This document shows, one piece after another, positions 35,847 through 47,081 of a stretch of DNA of 64,000 bases (position 1 is the stretch's first letter; the number at the start of each line of letters is the position of its first letter). Origin of the DNA: Dyella nitratireducens (GTDB lineage: Bacteria > Pseudomonadota > Gammaproteobacteria > Xanthomonadales > Rhodanobacteraceae); assembly GCF_014642835.1 (NCBI RefSeq), contig NZ_BMJA01000004.1:90307-154306 (forward strand). Direction: 5' to 3'. The notes under the pieces were generated by a model. It was given only the letters and a program-made list of their open reading frames with translations, was not told where the DNA came from and did no database searches. Both the position numbers and the translations under genes were made by a program.

Positions 35847-35936
35847 GCGGACTCCCCGTGTACGTCAGGCTTGCGTCGTCGCCTTGGCGTTCCCACTTAC
35901 CCTGCATCCGCCAGGCCGTACGCCGATAATGCCACG

Positions 35937-36341
35937 ATGAAACACACACACGACGAAACGCTTACCGAAGTCCGCGCCGACGTCTGGCTCTGGGCCGCGC
36001 GCATGTACAAGACGCGCAGCCTGGCCAAGCAGGCGATTGACGGTGGCAAGGTCGACGTGAACGGCGCCGGCTGCAAGCCTTCCAAGGCCCTGCACGTGGG
36101 CGACACCGTGCGACTGACCCGTGGCGAGGAGCGGCTGGAACTGGAAATTCTGGTGCTTGCCGAGCTTCGCGGACCCGCCAGCGTGGCCCAAATGCTCTAT
36201 CGCGAAACCGAACCCAGCCGGCTTGCGCGTGAGCAGGCGCGCGAGCTGCGACGCCTGAGCGGAGCGGGGCTGAATCGTCCTCCCACCCGTCCGAACAAGC
36301 AGGAACGTCGAGAATTGCGACGGCTTAAGGATTTTCCCTGA
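35937..36341 (+). CDS. hslR: Hsp15-like S4-domain RNA-binding protein
   Basis: About 134 residues. The S4 RNA-binding domain covers VRADVWLWAARMYKTRSLAKQAIDGGKVDVNGAGCKPSKALHVGDTV, followed by a basic C-terminal tail (RRLKDFP end). Hsp15 rescues blocked 50S subunits carrying peptidyl-tRNA after heat stress. The ATG at 35937 is the only start that gives the family N-terminus; it is divergent from the TRIC gene. Confidence 0.92.
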   Translation: MKHTHDETLTEVRADVWLWAARMYKTRSLAKQAIDGGKVDVNGAGCKPSKALHVGDTVRLTRGEERLELEILVLAELRGPASVAQMLYRETEPSRLAREQARELRRLSGAGLNRPPTRPNKQERRELRRLKDFP

Positions 36342-36384
36342 GCAGCACATCTCAGAAATCCGCGCCCATCTGCGTGATCATCTT

Positions 36385-36422
36385 TTCGCCAAAGCAGGCA
36401 ATCCGGGAGAGGTTGCCGCGAA
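36385..36422 (+). promoter_or_regulatory. Hairpin in the leader of the response-regulator gene
   Basis: TTCGC..GGCAA pairs with TTGCC..GCGAA around a GGGAGAGG-containing loop, ending about 20 nt before the start codon at 36445. The purine-rich loop might be a protein-binding site such as a CsrA/RsmA GGA loop. This is an inference from structure only. Confidence 0.35.
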
Positions 36423-36444
36423 GAGCGATTCAAGGGGGATCCAA

Positions 36445-36993
36445 ATGAGCGGTATCGATTTCTTCAAGCGGTTGTTGAGCGGTCAGGCACTGGAAAGCAT
36501 GCAGCAGAAACCCCTCGTGCAAGCAGCACAGGGCATGCGCACTCTGGTGGTAGACGACTCGCCGACCATTCGCGCAGTACTCGGCAAGATGCTCGGCCAG
36601 GAAGGGTATGGGGTGCAGAAGGCGGTCGATGGCGAAAGCGCCCTCGAACTGGCCAAGGCTGAGCAACCGGAATTGATTTTCCTGGACGTCGTCCTGCCAG
36701 GCATCAACGGCTTCGCGGTATTGCGTGCGTTGCGTCACGATCCGCTGACGCAGCACATCCCGATCGTGATGATCAGCGGCAATCAGCAAGCCACCGAGCA
36801 GTTCTACGTACAGCGCTTCGGCGCCGATGACTTCATCAAGAAGCCGTTTGGCCAGCGCGAAGTGCAGCAATCCATCAATCAACTGGTGCGCGCCGGGCGC
36901 TTGCCCGCGCGCGTGCCGGCACCGGCCGTGACCGACGCTACGCTTACGCCGTATGAAGAGTTGCGCAGCACGCTGTCGGGCATGGCTGCCTGA
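36445..36993 (+). CDS. Single-domain response regulator (PilG/PilH-like)
   Basis: 182 residues. A 30-residue N-terminal extension precedes a CheY-like receiver: VVDDSPTIR (acidic pocket), phospho-acceptor Asp81 in LIFLDVVLPG, Ser/Thr switch in IVMISGN, and Lys133 in FIKKPF. The tail of about 40 residues has no recognisable output domain. It resembles the receivers that control twitching or chemosensory output. No histidine kinase is adjacent. Confidence 0.82.
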   Translation: MSGIDFFKRLLSGQALESMQQKPLVQAAQGMRTLVVDDSPTIRAVLGKMLGQEGYGVQKAVDGESALELAKAEQPELIFLDVVLPGINGFAVLRALRHDPLTQHIPIVMISGNQQATEQFYVQRFGADDFIKKPFGQREVQQSINQLVRAGRLPARVPAPAVTDATLTPYEELRSTLSGMAA

Positions 36994-37035
36994 GCCTCAG
37001 TTCATTCCAGCAATAACCGGCTGACTTCAGACGGA

Positions 37036-37072
37036 AACGCCGCAGCGTGGGGACGCTGCGGCGCTTTTTTTG
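37036..37072 (+). terminator. Intrinsic terminator after the response regulator
   Basis: CGCCGCAGCGT and ACGCTGCGGCG arms with a GGGG loop, followed by seven T. It lies between this gene and the converging katG gene. Confidence 0.93.
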
Positions 37073-37089
37073 CTCAATTTCCGTGCTGA

Positions 37090-39714
<2,625 letters not shown>

Positions 39715-40350
39715 ATGACCATGAAGCTGTATTACGCAGAGACGATGAATCCGCGCAAGACGTGCGCGGTGGCGAAATATCTCGGCTCGCCGGTGGAATA
39801 TGTCCGGGTTGATCTGAGCCGTGGCGAACATCGCAAGCCCGAGTTCCTGGCCTTGAATCCCAACGGCAAGGTACCGCTGCTGATCGACGGCGATATCCAA
39901 TTGTGGGAGAGCACCGCCATCATGGCCCATCTGGCGGTGAAAGCCGGCTCCGACTTGTGGCCTTCCGATGCCGCCCGCCAAGTTGAAGCGTTGCGCTGGC
40001 TATCGTGGGATAGCTGCCATTTTTCGCGTCACGGCGGCACGCTGTATTTCGAGCATCACATCAAGCCGTTCTTGGGCCTAGGTGAGGTGAACACTGCAGC
40101 CGTGGACGAAGCCACCGGGTTCTATAAGCGTTTTGCGAGTGTGCTCGATGCACACTTGGCACAGCATGAGTATCTGGTTGGCGACAAGCTGAGTATTGCG
40201 GACTTTGGCGTGGGCGTGCTGTTGCCGTGGGCTAAGGAGGCACGCTTGCCGGTCGATGAGTTCGCCAACATCATTCGCTGGCACAATCAGATGATGACGC
40301 TGCCGGCTTGGCGCGAACCGTTCCCAACGCCGCTGCCGGCTGCGGCTTGA
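39715..40350 (+). CDS. Glutathione S-transferase family protein
   Basis: About 211 residues. The thioredoxin-fold N-terminal domain has KLYYAETMNPRKTCAVAKYL, the cis-Pro loop NGKVPLLIDG and the glutathione-contact Glu-Ser pair LWESTAIMAHL; an all-helical C-terminal domain includes YLVGDKLSIADFGVGVLL (N-capping Asp). The specific class and substrate are not clear. The start is the ATG at 39715; a GTG two codons earlier is closer to the ribosome-binding site. Confidence 0.9.
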   Translation: MTMKLYYAETMNPRKTCAVAKYLGSPVEYVRVDLSRGEHRKPEFLALNPNGKVPLLIDGDIQLWESTAIMAHLAVKAGSDLWPSDAARQVEALRWLSWDSCHFSRHGGTLYFEHHIKPFLGLGEVNTAAVDEATGFYKRFASVLDAHLAQHEYLVGDKLSIADFGVGVLLPWAKEARLPVDEFANIIRWHNQMMTLPAWREPFPTPLPAAA

Positions 40351-40391
40351 ACACTTTCGACCGCGCCGCAGTCGCCCGCGGCGCGGTCTAT

Positions 40392-42968
40392 TCACACCAA
40401 GGCCTTCAGCCGGTATAGAACGTCCAATGCCTCGCGTGGCGTCAGCGCATCGGGATCGACATCGTTGAGCGCGCGTTCGGCAGCGGACGGTTCGGGCGGA
40501 GCGAACAAGCCTAGTTGTGGCGATGGTTCGTGCTGAAGTGACGTCTTGGCAGCATGGCCATGCATGCCGTTTTCCAACTGTGCCAGTGTCTTGCGTGCAT
40601 CAGCAATGACCGATTTGGGTAGACCCGCCAGCGCTGCCACCTGCAGGCCGAAGCTGCGATTGGCGGGACCTTCCTTCACGGCATGCATGAAGACCAGTTG
40701 GTCGCCGTATTCAACAGCATCGAGATGCACGTTGGCGATGCTGGGATAGTCGGTGGCAAGTTCGGTCAGTTCGAAATAATGCGTCGCAAACAGCGTGTAG
40801 GCTTTGCTGTTCGCGGCCAGGTGCACGGCGGCAGCGCGTGCGAGCGCCAGGCCATCGTAAGTGCTGGTGCCGCGTCCTACCTCGTCCATCAGCACCAGAC
40901 TTTGCGGCGTGGCGTTATGCAGGATGTTCGCCGTTTCGCTCATTTCCACCATGAAGGTGGATTGGCCGCGCGAAAGATCGTCACCGGCGCCAATGCGGGT
41001 GAAGATGCGGTCGATCGGACCGATCACCGTGTGCGAAGCGGGTACGTAGCTGCCGATATGAGCCAGCAGCACGATCAGCGCGTTCTGGCGCATATACGTC
41101 GATTTACCGCCCATGTTGGGGCCGGTGATTACCAGCATGCGGCGATGGTCGTCGAGCACCAGGTCGTTCGGCTCGAACGGCTCCTCGCGCACTTTTTCAA
41201 CGACAGGATGACGACCGCGCTCGATCAGCAGGCCAGGTTCGTCGGTGAGTTCCGGTGCGCTCCAGTCCAAGACTTCGGCGCGTTCGGCCAGCGTGCACAG
41301 CACGTCGAGCTCGGCCATGGAAGCAGCGGCGTGTTTGAGCGGTTCGAGCTGTTCGGTAAGCGTGTCGAGCAGCGCCTCGTACAGGGCGCGTTCGCGCATC
41401 AGCGAACGTTCCTTGGCGGAAAGCACTTTGTCTTCGAAGGTCTTCAGCTCTTCGGTGATGTAGCGTTCCGCATTCTTGGTGGTCTGCCGGCGCGTGTAAT
41501 GCGTGGGCGCCTTGTCCGACTGCGCCTTGCTGATTTCGATGTAATAGCCGTGTACGCGGTTGTAGCCGACCTTCAGCGTGGGAATGCCGCTGGCGGCTTT
41601 TTCACGCTCTTCCAGTTCAACCAGGTATTGATCGGCATGCGTGGCGAGATGGCGCAGTTCGTCCAGTTCGGCATCGTAGCCGTCGGCGATGATGCCGCCA
41701 TCGCGCAGCAGTACCGGTGGTTGTTCGACGATGTACCGTTTTAGAAGATCGGCCGTGGCGGCGTGATCGCCGATGCCGCTGACCAGATCGTGTAGCAGCG
41801 GACTATCCAGCGCGGCGATCGATTCGCGCAACGCAGGTGCAGCAGCCAGGCCATCGCGCAATGTGGACAGATCGCGCGGACGGGCAGAACGCAAGGCCAC
41901 GCGCGCGAGAATGCGTTCCAGATCGCCAATGCCACGCAGCTGTTCGCGCAAGGTTTCGTGACGACGTGTTTCGATCAGTGCGCCGATTGCCTGATGCCGG
42001 CGTCGCAACACATCGCGCGAACGCAACGGGCGATTGAGCCAGCGGCGCATCAAGCGCGCTCCCATTGGTGTGACGGTTTCATCGAGCACGCCGAGCAGGC
42101 TGTGCTCGATGCGTCCGCTCGGGTGTGTATCCAGCTCCAGATTGCGGCGCGTGGCCGCATCCAGCGCAATCGTTTCGCTCGCGCTTTCGACGGCCATGCC
42201 GGAAAGATGAGGTAGTGCGCTCTTTTGCGTTTCTTCCACGTAGCCAAGCAGACAGCCGGCAGCGGCAATCGCTAGCGGTAAATTGTCGACACCAAAGCCC
42301 GAAAGATCGCGTGTGCCAAAAAATCGATTCAGCTCGCGCCGTGCTGCATCGCTGTCAAAATGCCACGGCGGCCGCTTGCGCAAGCCGGGCAGGGCACTGA
42401 CCAGTTTGGGCCAGGCGACGTCTTCGCCGACCAGTGTTTCCGCAGGCTGCAAGCGCGCCAGTTCAGCAGCGAGCGCTTCTGCACTCGGTACCTCACTGAG
42501 CAGAAAACGCCCGCTGGAAAGATCTGCCCAAGCCAAGCCATAACTGCCATGAGCGCCGGCTGAGATCGCCAGCAGTAGATTGTCGCGACGTTCTTCCAGC
42601 AGTGCCGCATCTGTCACCGTACCCGGTGTAACAATGCGCACTACCTTGCGTTCCACCGGCCCTTTCGCGAGAGCGGGATCGCCGATCTGCTCGCAGATCG
42701 CCACCGATTCGCCCAGCCGCACCAACTTGGCCAGATAGTTCTCAACCGCGTGATATGGCACGCCCGCCATCGGAATCGGCTGCCCCGCCGACTGCCCGCG
42801 TTGCGTGAGTGTGATGTCCAGCAAACGCGCCGCTTTGCGTGCGTCTTCGTAGAACAGCTCGTAGAAGTCACCCATGCGGAAGAACAGCAGCACATCTGGA
42901 TGCGCGGCTTTCGCCGCGAGGTATTGGCGCATCAAGGGGGTGTGCAGCGAAAGTTCGTCCTGATTCAT
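40392..42968 (-). CDS. mutS: DNA mismatch repair protein MutS
   Basis: 858 residues, full length. The mismatch-reading domain I starts [17 protein letters not shown] (Phe-x-Glu wedge in FYE), the core and clamp follow, then the ATPase with [13 protein letters not shown] (Walker A), [16 protein letters not shown] (Walker B/signature) and the ATHYFELT switch. It recognises mispairs and recruits MutL. It ends with the usual short C-terminal oligomerisation tail. Confidence 0.97.
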   Translation of the reverse strand: MNQDELSLHTPLMRQYLAAKAAHPDVLLFFRMGDFYELFYEDARKAARLLDITLTQRGQSAGQPIPMAGVPYHAVENYLAKLVRLGESVAICEQIGDPALAKGPVERKVVRIVTPGTVTDAALLEERRDNLLLAISAGAHGSYGLAWADLSSGRFLLSEVPSAEALAAELARLQPAETLVGEDVAWPKLVSALPGLRKRPPWHFDSDAARRELNRFFGTRDLSGFGVDNLPLAIAAAGCLLGYVEETQKSALPHLSGMAVESASETIALDAATRRNLELDTHPSGRIEHSLLGVLDETVTPMGARLMRRWLNRPLRSRDVLRRRHQAIGALIETRRHETLREQLRGIGDLERILARVALRSARPRDLSTLRDGLAAAPALRESIAALDSPLLHDLVSGIGDHAATADLLKRYIVEQPPVLLRDGGIIADGYDAELDELRHLATHADQYLVELEEREKAASGIPTLKVGYNRVHGYYIEISKAQSDKAPTHYTRRQTTKNAERYITEELKTFEDKVLSAKERSLMRERALYEALLDTLTEQLEPLKHAAASMAELDVLCTLAERAEVLDWSAPELTDEPGLLIERGRHPVVEKVREEPFEPNDLVLDDHRRMLVITGPNMGGKSTYMRQNALIVLLAHIGSYVPASHTVIGPIDRIFTRIGAGDDLSRGQSTFMVEMSETANILHNATPQSLVLMDEVGRGTSTYDGLALARAAAVHLAANSKAYTLFATHYFELTELATDYPSIANVHLDAVEYGDQLVFMHAVKEGPANRSFGLQVAALAGLPKSVIADARKTLAQLENGMHGHAAKTSLQHEPSPQLGLFAPPEPSAAERALNDVDPDALTPREALDVLYRLKALV

Positions 42969-43188
42969 GCGGTCAAGTCTTGGCGTAGTAGGGTGAGGCG
43001 AGTAAAACAGCGTGGATGCAAGATGCGGAGTTTCGCATGGAGTCGCTGTCCGTTCCTACTGACATCAGGCTGGCAATCCCAACCATCCAGTTGTCCGCAC
43101 AGCCGGACCGGTCTGGAAGGAACATTGCCATGGCTCCGCGAGATGAATATGTCAGACCATGCCTGCCGTCCGCCATTAGGAATCTGTC

Positions 43189-44016
43189 ATGAAGAAGGAA
43201 CTCATCGTTCGCCTCCATAAGAGCTTCGAGGAAGCAGTTCATCACAGGGGTAACACCGAATATTGGCTAGCGCGCGAACTGCAGCAGTTGCTTGGTTACA
43301 CGCAGTGGCGAAACTTCGAACGGGTCATCGAAGATGCCAAGGCGGCCTGCGAAAAGGCTGGCGGTCGGGTACAAGACCATTTTGCTGACGCCAGCAAAAT
43401 GGTTGGTATCGGCTCCGGCACGAGGCGCCAAATAGGCGACGTGGCGTTGACCCGTTACGCCTGCTATCTCATCGCCCAGAATGGTGATCCGCGCAAGGCG
43501 GAGATTGCCTTCGCGATGACCTATTTCGCGATGCAAACCCGCAAGCAGGAGCTGATTGAGCAGCGCATCGCGGAGTTGGAGCGTTTGCAGGCGCGCGAAA
43601 AACTTAGCCTGTCGCAAAAGGCACTATCCGGCGTGCTGTATGAGCGTGGCATCGATGGTGAAGGATTTGCTCGCATCTTGAGCAAGGGCGATGCGGCTTT
43701 GTTTGGTGGCCTTAGTACGCAAGACATGAAAAGGAAGCTGACGGTGCCCGGCAATCGGCCGTTAGCAGACTTCCTTCCTACTATCACCATCAAGGCCAAG
43801 GATTTTGCCAATGAAGTCACTAACCTTCAGGTCAAACAACAGGATTTGCGTGATGAGCCTGGCATCGCGCGCGAACATGTGAAGAACAATCGGGATGTGC
43901 GCAAGATTCTGACTGTTCGCAACATCATCCCTGAGGTATTGCCAGCAGCGGAGGATGTGAAGAAAGTCGAGCGTCGGCTTAAGGATGCTCTGATCTATTC
44001 CACGCACCCGGCATGA
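43189..44016 (+). CDS. dinD: DNA-damage-inducible protein D, C-terminus replaced by an inserted element
   Basis: 275 residues. The BRO-N/DinD core is clear: FEEAVHHRGNTEYWLARELQQLLGY, FERVIEDAKAAC, GDVALTRYACYLIAQNGDPRK. In E. coli DinD is SOS-induced and the protein inhibits RecA filaments. From codon 265 on, the frame runs into a palindromic element and adds KDALIYSTHPA before a stop. Deleting 43982-44268 restores a frame of 288 codons ending in a Lys/Arg-rich tail (44269-44342). The core is intact and may still work. I see no clear LexA box upstream. Confidence 0.85.
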   Translation: MKKELIVRLHKSFEEAVHHRGNTEYWLARELQQLLGYTQWRNFERVIEDAKAACEKAGGRVQDHFADASKMVGIGSGTRRQIGDVALTRYACYLIAQNGDPRKAEIAFAMTYFAMQTRKQELIEQRIAELERLQAREKLSLSQKALSGVLYERGIDGEGFARILSKGDAALFGGLSTQDMKRKLTVPGNRPLADFLPTITIKAKDFANEVTNLQVKQQDLRDEPGIAREHVKNNRDVRKILTVRNIIPEVLPAAEDVKKVERRLKDALIYSTHPA

Positions 44017-44266
44017 CATCCAGAAGGCCCGCAGGGTGTGCCGTGTGGCGCAGGGCAGACTGGCCGTCTGTTCAAGCCACGCGGTGCAGCCTGCGGGCCT
44101 TCTGGGTGTCACCCCGTCCTTTATTCAACATGTTGGGGCCGCACTGTATACGTCTCTCACGGCGTTCCGTCGTCTCGACAGACAGCCAGTCTGCCTTCAC
44201 CGCCGGAACGCCGTGACAGACGCATACAGTGCGGTGACGGGTACGTGGAATAGATCAGAGCATCCT
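43982..44266. mobile_element. 285-bp palindromic MITE-like element inside dinD
   Basis: Terminal inverted repeats start AGGATGCTCTGATCTATTCC on the left, with the exact reverse complement at the right end (GGAATAGATCAGAGCATCCT). Both ends are flanked by TA, the duplicated target (43980-43981 and 44267-44268), as for IS630/Tc1-mariner type transposition. The interior is two long hairpins: 44016-44112 (arms GACATCCAGAAGGCCCGCAGG.. and inverse) and 44142-44241 (arms CCGCACTGTATACGTCTC.. and inverse). Their loops carry the same GGCAGACTGGC motif in opposite orientation. No transposase is encoded, so mobility would need help in trans. Confidence 0.85.
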
Positions 44267-44268
44267 TA

Positions 44269-44342
44269 AATCGGACGAGAAGAAACTGGTCCAGTCCAGT
44301 GCTGGCAGCAAGGCACGACAGAAATCCAAGGCGAAGCGTTGA
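44269..44342 (+). pseudogene. Detached 3' end of dinD
   Basis: Read in the dinD phase after removal of the element, this encodes a 24-residue basic tail beginning with Lys (its first base is at 43981) then SDEKKLVQ and ending KSKAKR before TGA. No start codon or ribosome-binding site precedes it, so it is not translated separately. It proves the position of the insertion. Confidence 0.8.
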
Positions 44343-44356
44343 GGATATTGATAGGT

Positions 44357-44866
44357 ATGACTTTTTTACCCGTTCCCGCCGATGACGAATTGTTGGCACT
44401 TGCCACACGCATAGCCGCCACCATGCAGCAACACAAGTTGATGCTGGCCTCTGCCGAATCCTGCACCGGCGGCTGGATCGCCAAGACGCTCACCGATCTG
44501 TCCGGCAGCTCTGCCTGGTTCGAGGCCGGTGTTGTCAGCTACAGCAACGAAGCCAAGATGTTGCTGCTGGGTGTGAAGCAGGAAACGCTGGAGCGCACCG
44601 GTGCGGTCAGCGAGGCGACGGTGTTGGAAATGGTCTCCGGTGCGCTGGAGCGCTTGCGTGCCGGCGTGGCGGTGGCGGTCACTGGCATCGCTGGGCCCAC
44701 CGGCGGCACGCCGGAGAAACCGGTTGGCACGGTGTGGATAGGTTGGCGGCGGCTCGGTGGCGAGGCGCATGCCAAGCTGTTCCACTTTCCGGGTGATCGG
44801 GAAGCCGTGCGGCGGCAGACAGTGGCGGCAGCCCTCGAAGGTGTGCTGGCGATGCTTACGGATTGA
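44357..44866 (+). CDS. pncC: Nicotinamide-nucleotide amidohydrolase (CinA C-terminal domain type)
   Basis: About 169 residues, a single CinA C-terminal domain. [24 protein letters not shown] includes the catalytic Ser/Tyr-Lys region, with [23 protein letters not shown] as the second hallmark. It deamidates NMN to NaMN, recycling NAD breakdown products. Location directly before recA is the classic gammaproteobacterial order. The ATG at 44357 is used. Confidence 0.93.
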   Translation: MTFLPVPADDELLALATRIAATMQQHKLMLASAESCTGGWIAKTLTDLSGSSAWFEAGVVSYSNEAKMLLLGVKQETLERTGAVSEATVLEMVSGALERLRAGVAVAVTGIAGPTGGTPEKPVGTVWIGWRRLGGEAHAKLFHFPGDREAVRRQTVAAALEGVLAMLTD

Positions 44867-45005
44867 GCAGAAATTAACCACCGGTCCGATGCTTGACCGA
44901 TGTGGGATACTCCAAATCCTGCACTCCAACCCTGCATCCCAGCCCGTGAGACAAGCACGCGGCATCATGCTCGCCACGACCACAACGAACAGCGGAATCA
45001 AGACG

Positions 45006-45851
45006 ATGGATGACAACAAGCGCAAAGCGCTCGCTTCGGCCCTCGGCCAGATCGAGAAGCAATTCGGCAAAGGCGCGGTGATGCGCCTGGGCGACCGTAC
45101 TGACGACAACATCGAAACCGTCTCCACCGGTTCGCTGGGCCTGGATATCGCGTTGGGCGTCGGCGGCCTGCCGCGCGGCCGCGTGAAACTGCCAGAAGAA
45201 CGGCGGCACGGCGGCCTTCGTCGACGCCGAGCATGCGCTTGATCCCATCTACGCGCAGAAGCTGGGCGTGAACATCGATGATTTGCTGGTTTCCCAGCCC
45301 GATACCGGCGAGCAGGCGCTGGAAATCGCCGACATGCTGGTGCGCTCCAGCGCCGTGGACGTGGTGGTGGTCGACTCCGTCGCAGCGCTTACGCCCAAAG
45401 CCGAAATCGAAGGCGAAATGGGCGACTCCCACGTCGGCCTGCACGCTCGCCTGATGAGCCAGGCGTTGCGCAAGCTCACCGCCAATATCAAGAAATCCAA
45501 CTGCCTGGGAAAGGCGAAGAAGTGATCGGCTCTGAAACGCGCGTGAAGGTAGTGAAGAACAAGGTGGCACCGCCGTTCCGCCAAGCGGAATTCGAAATCC
45601 TGTACGGCGAGGGCAGCTCACGCGAGGGCGAGATCATCGAACTGGGCGTAGCGCAGAACCTGATCGATAAATCCGGCGCGTGGTACAGCTACAAGGGTGA
45701 CCGCATTGGCCAGGGCAAGGAAAACGTACGCCAGTTCCTGCGCGACAATCCAACCATCACGAATGAGATCGATCGCGAATTGCGCGCGCGCCTGCTGGTG
45801 AATGGCAGCGGGTCCATGGCGGCTTCCGAAGAAGCCATCGAGGAAGCCTGA
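45006..45851 (+). pseudogene. recA: recA with two internal deletions (Walker A and DNA-loop regions missing)
   Basis: RecA sequence is unmistakable in three blocks: 45006-45185 ([15 protein letters not shown] to GGLPRGRV), 45190-45507 ([19 protein letters not shown] to KKSNCL) and 45510-45851 ([15 protein letters not shown] to the C-terminus). Between blocks 1 and 2 about 20 codons that should hold GPESSGKT are absent and the frame shifts. Between blocks 2 and 3 about 45 codons (FINQIRMKIG and the GG-NALKFYAS loop region) are absent and the original frame returns. Family length is near 345 residues; here 281 codons remain. This is a non-functional gene or a faulty assembly at the native recA locus. 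Confidence 0.9.
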
Positions 45852-45853
45852 CG

Positions 45854-46483
45854 ATGGTCGAGCGGCGACTAAGGATTTTGCTCGTCGGTGCCTCGGGTAC
45901 ATTAGGACGTGCGGTAGAAGCGGAACTCGCATCACGCCACGAAGTGATCGCTGCCGGACGCAACTCCGGCAGCCTTCGCGTTGATCTAACGGACGTTGCC
46001 AGCATCCAGCACACCTTGCAGCAGGCGGGTGAACTGGACGCGGTGATCAGCGCGGCAGGTAGCGTGACCTTTGCGCCGTTGGTGGATTTCAAGCCGGCAC
46101 CTTACGGCGAATCGCTGCACACGAAGGGAATTGCTGACAAGTTGATGGGGCAGGTGAATCTGGCTTTGGCAGCGCGCGATTATTTGCGCGACGGCGGCTC
46201 GATCACGCTGACCACCGGCATCCTGTCCGAGCAGCCGATCGTGGCGGGCAGTTCCGCAAGTCTTGTGAACGGCGCGGTAGAGGCGTTTGTGCGTGCAGCG
46301 GCGATCGAATTGCCGCGCGGCTTGCGCATCAACGTGGTGAGCCCGAACGTGCTGACCGAGGCGATGCCAGCGTATGCGCCGTTTTTCCGCGGTTTCGAAC
46401 CTGTCAGTGCGGCGCGTGCTGCACTGGCATTTGCGCGAAGCGTGGAAGGGGCGCAGACGGGGCAGGTGTACAAGGTGTTCTGA
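45854..46483 (+). CDS. Short-chain dehydrogenase-like protein lacking the Tyr-x-x-x-Lys pair
   Basis: 209 residues. A Rossmann N-terminus (RILLVGASGTLGRAV) and SDR core (ITLTTGILSEQPIVAGSSASLVNGAVEAFVRAAAIELP, INVVSPN) are clear. Where classical SDRs have Tyr-x-x-x-Lys, the sequence is SLVNG, so the catalytic pair is absent; this is shared by a subgroup of small SDR-like proteins. It starts 2 bp after the recA stop and lies between recA and recX. Function unknown; it may bind NAD(P)H without classical catalysis. Confidence 0.8.
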   Translation: MVERRLRILLVGASGTLGRAVEAELASRHEVIAAGRNSGSLRVDLTDVASIQHTLQQAGELDAVISAAGSVTFAPLVDFKPAPYGESLHTKGIADKLMGQVNLALAARDYLRDGGSITLTTGILSEQPIVAGSSASLVNGAVEAFVRAAAIELPRGLRINVVSPNVLTEAMPAYAPFFRGFEPVSAARAALAFARSVEGAQTGQVYKVF

Positions 46484-46535
46484 AGCCATCCACTTCCTCT
46501 CCATGAAACGGAGAGATGGCTGATTTCGCGTGGTC

Positions 46536-47030
46536 ATGAAGAAACGCACCGACGACCCAAATAGACCTAAGCCCAGCGCTTACAACAAAGCACTGGGCTT
46601 GCTCGCGCGCCGCGATCACTCCCGCAAGGAGCTTCGCCAGAAACTGGATCGCAGCGGCTACGCCCGCGACGAAGCTAGCGAAGCGCTCGAACGCCTCGGT
46701 GAGCAGCATTATCAGGACGATGAGCGCTTCGCCGAAACCCTGATCCGCAACCGCTCCGCCCAAGGCTATGGCCCTATGCGCCTGCGCGTGGAGCTGAAGA
46801 GCCACGGCCTGTCGGATGCGCGTATTCGCAGCCTGCTCGATGCGGCCGATGTGGATTGGACTGAATCCGCCGCCGTCCAACTGCGCCGCCGCTACGGCGT
46901 TGTAGGCACCACGGACCCCGCCGAACGCGCCCGCCGGGCGCAGTTCCTCTTGCGCCGCGGCTTTCCCGCCGCCACAGTACGGGATGTTACCCGCGCCGAT
47001 GTGGACGATGCCGCCGACGAAGACCCCTGA
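46536..47030 (+). CDS. recX: Regulatory protein RecX
   Basis: About 164 residues built from three-helix repeats: ALGLLARRDHSRKELRQKL, DDERFAETLIRNRSAQGYGPMRLRVELKSHGL and RRAQFLLRRGFPAATVRDV. RecX caps RecA filaments and blocks their extension. Intact although its partner gene is broken upstream. The ATG at 46536 is used; GTG two codons earlier is possible. Confidence 0.92.
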   Translation: MKKRTDDPNRPKPSAYNKALGLLARRDHSRKELRQKLDRSGYARDEASEALERLGEQHYQDDERFAETLIRNRSAQGYGPMRLRVELKSHGLSDARIRSLLDAADVDWTESAAVQLRRRYGVVGTTDPAERARRAQFLLRRGFPAATVRDVTRADVDDAADEDP

Positions 47031-47081
47031 GCAAGGGGGCGGTGGCGCCGGCGCGTCCTTCCGACCTTTGTCTCGAACTCA

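Noticed and set aside
36342..36444. Cyclic-di-GMP riboswitch before the response-regulator gene
   Set aside because: A GGCAA-type hairpin exists but the second helix and conserved A-rich joins of the GEMM class are missing.
42969..43188. LexA box upstream of dinD
   Set aside because: I could not find a CTGT-N8-ACAG or Xanthomonas-type TTAG-TACTAA palindrome; only scattered partial matches are present.
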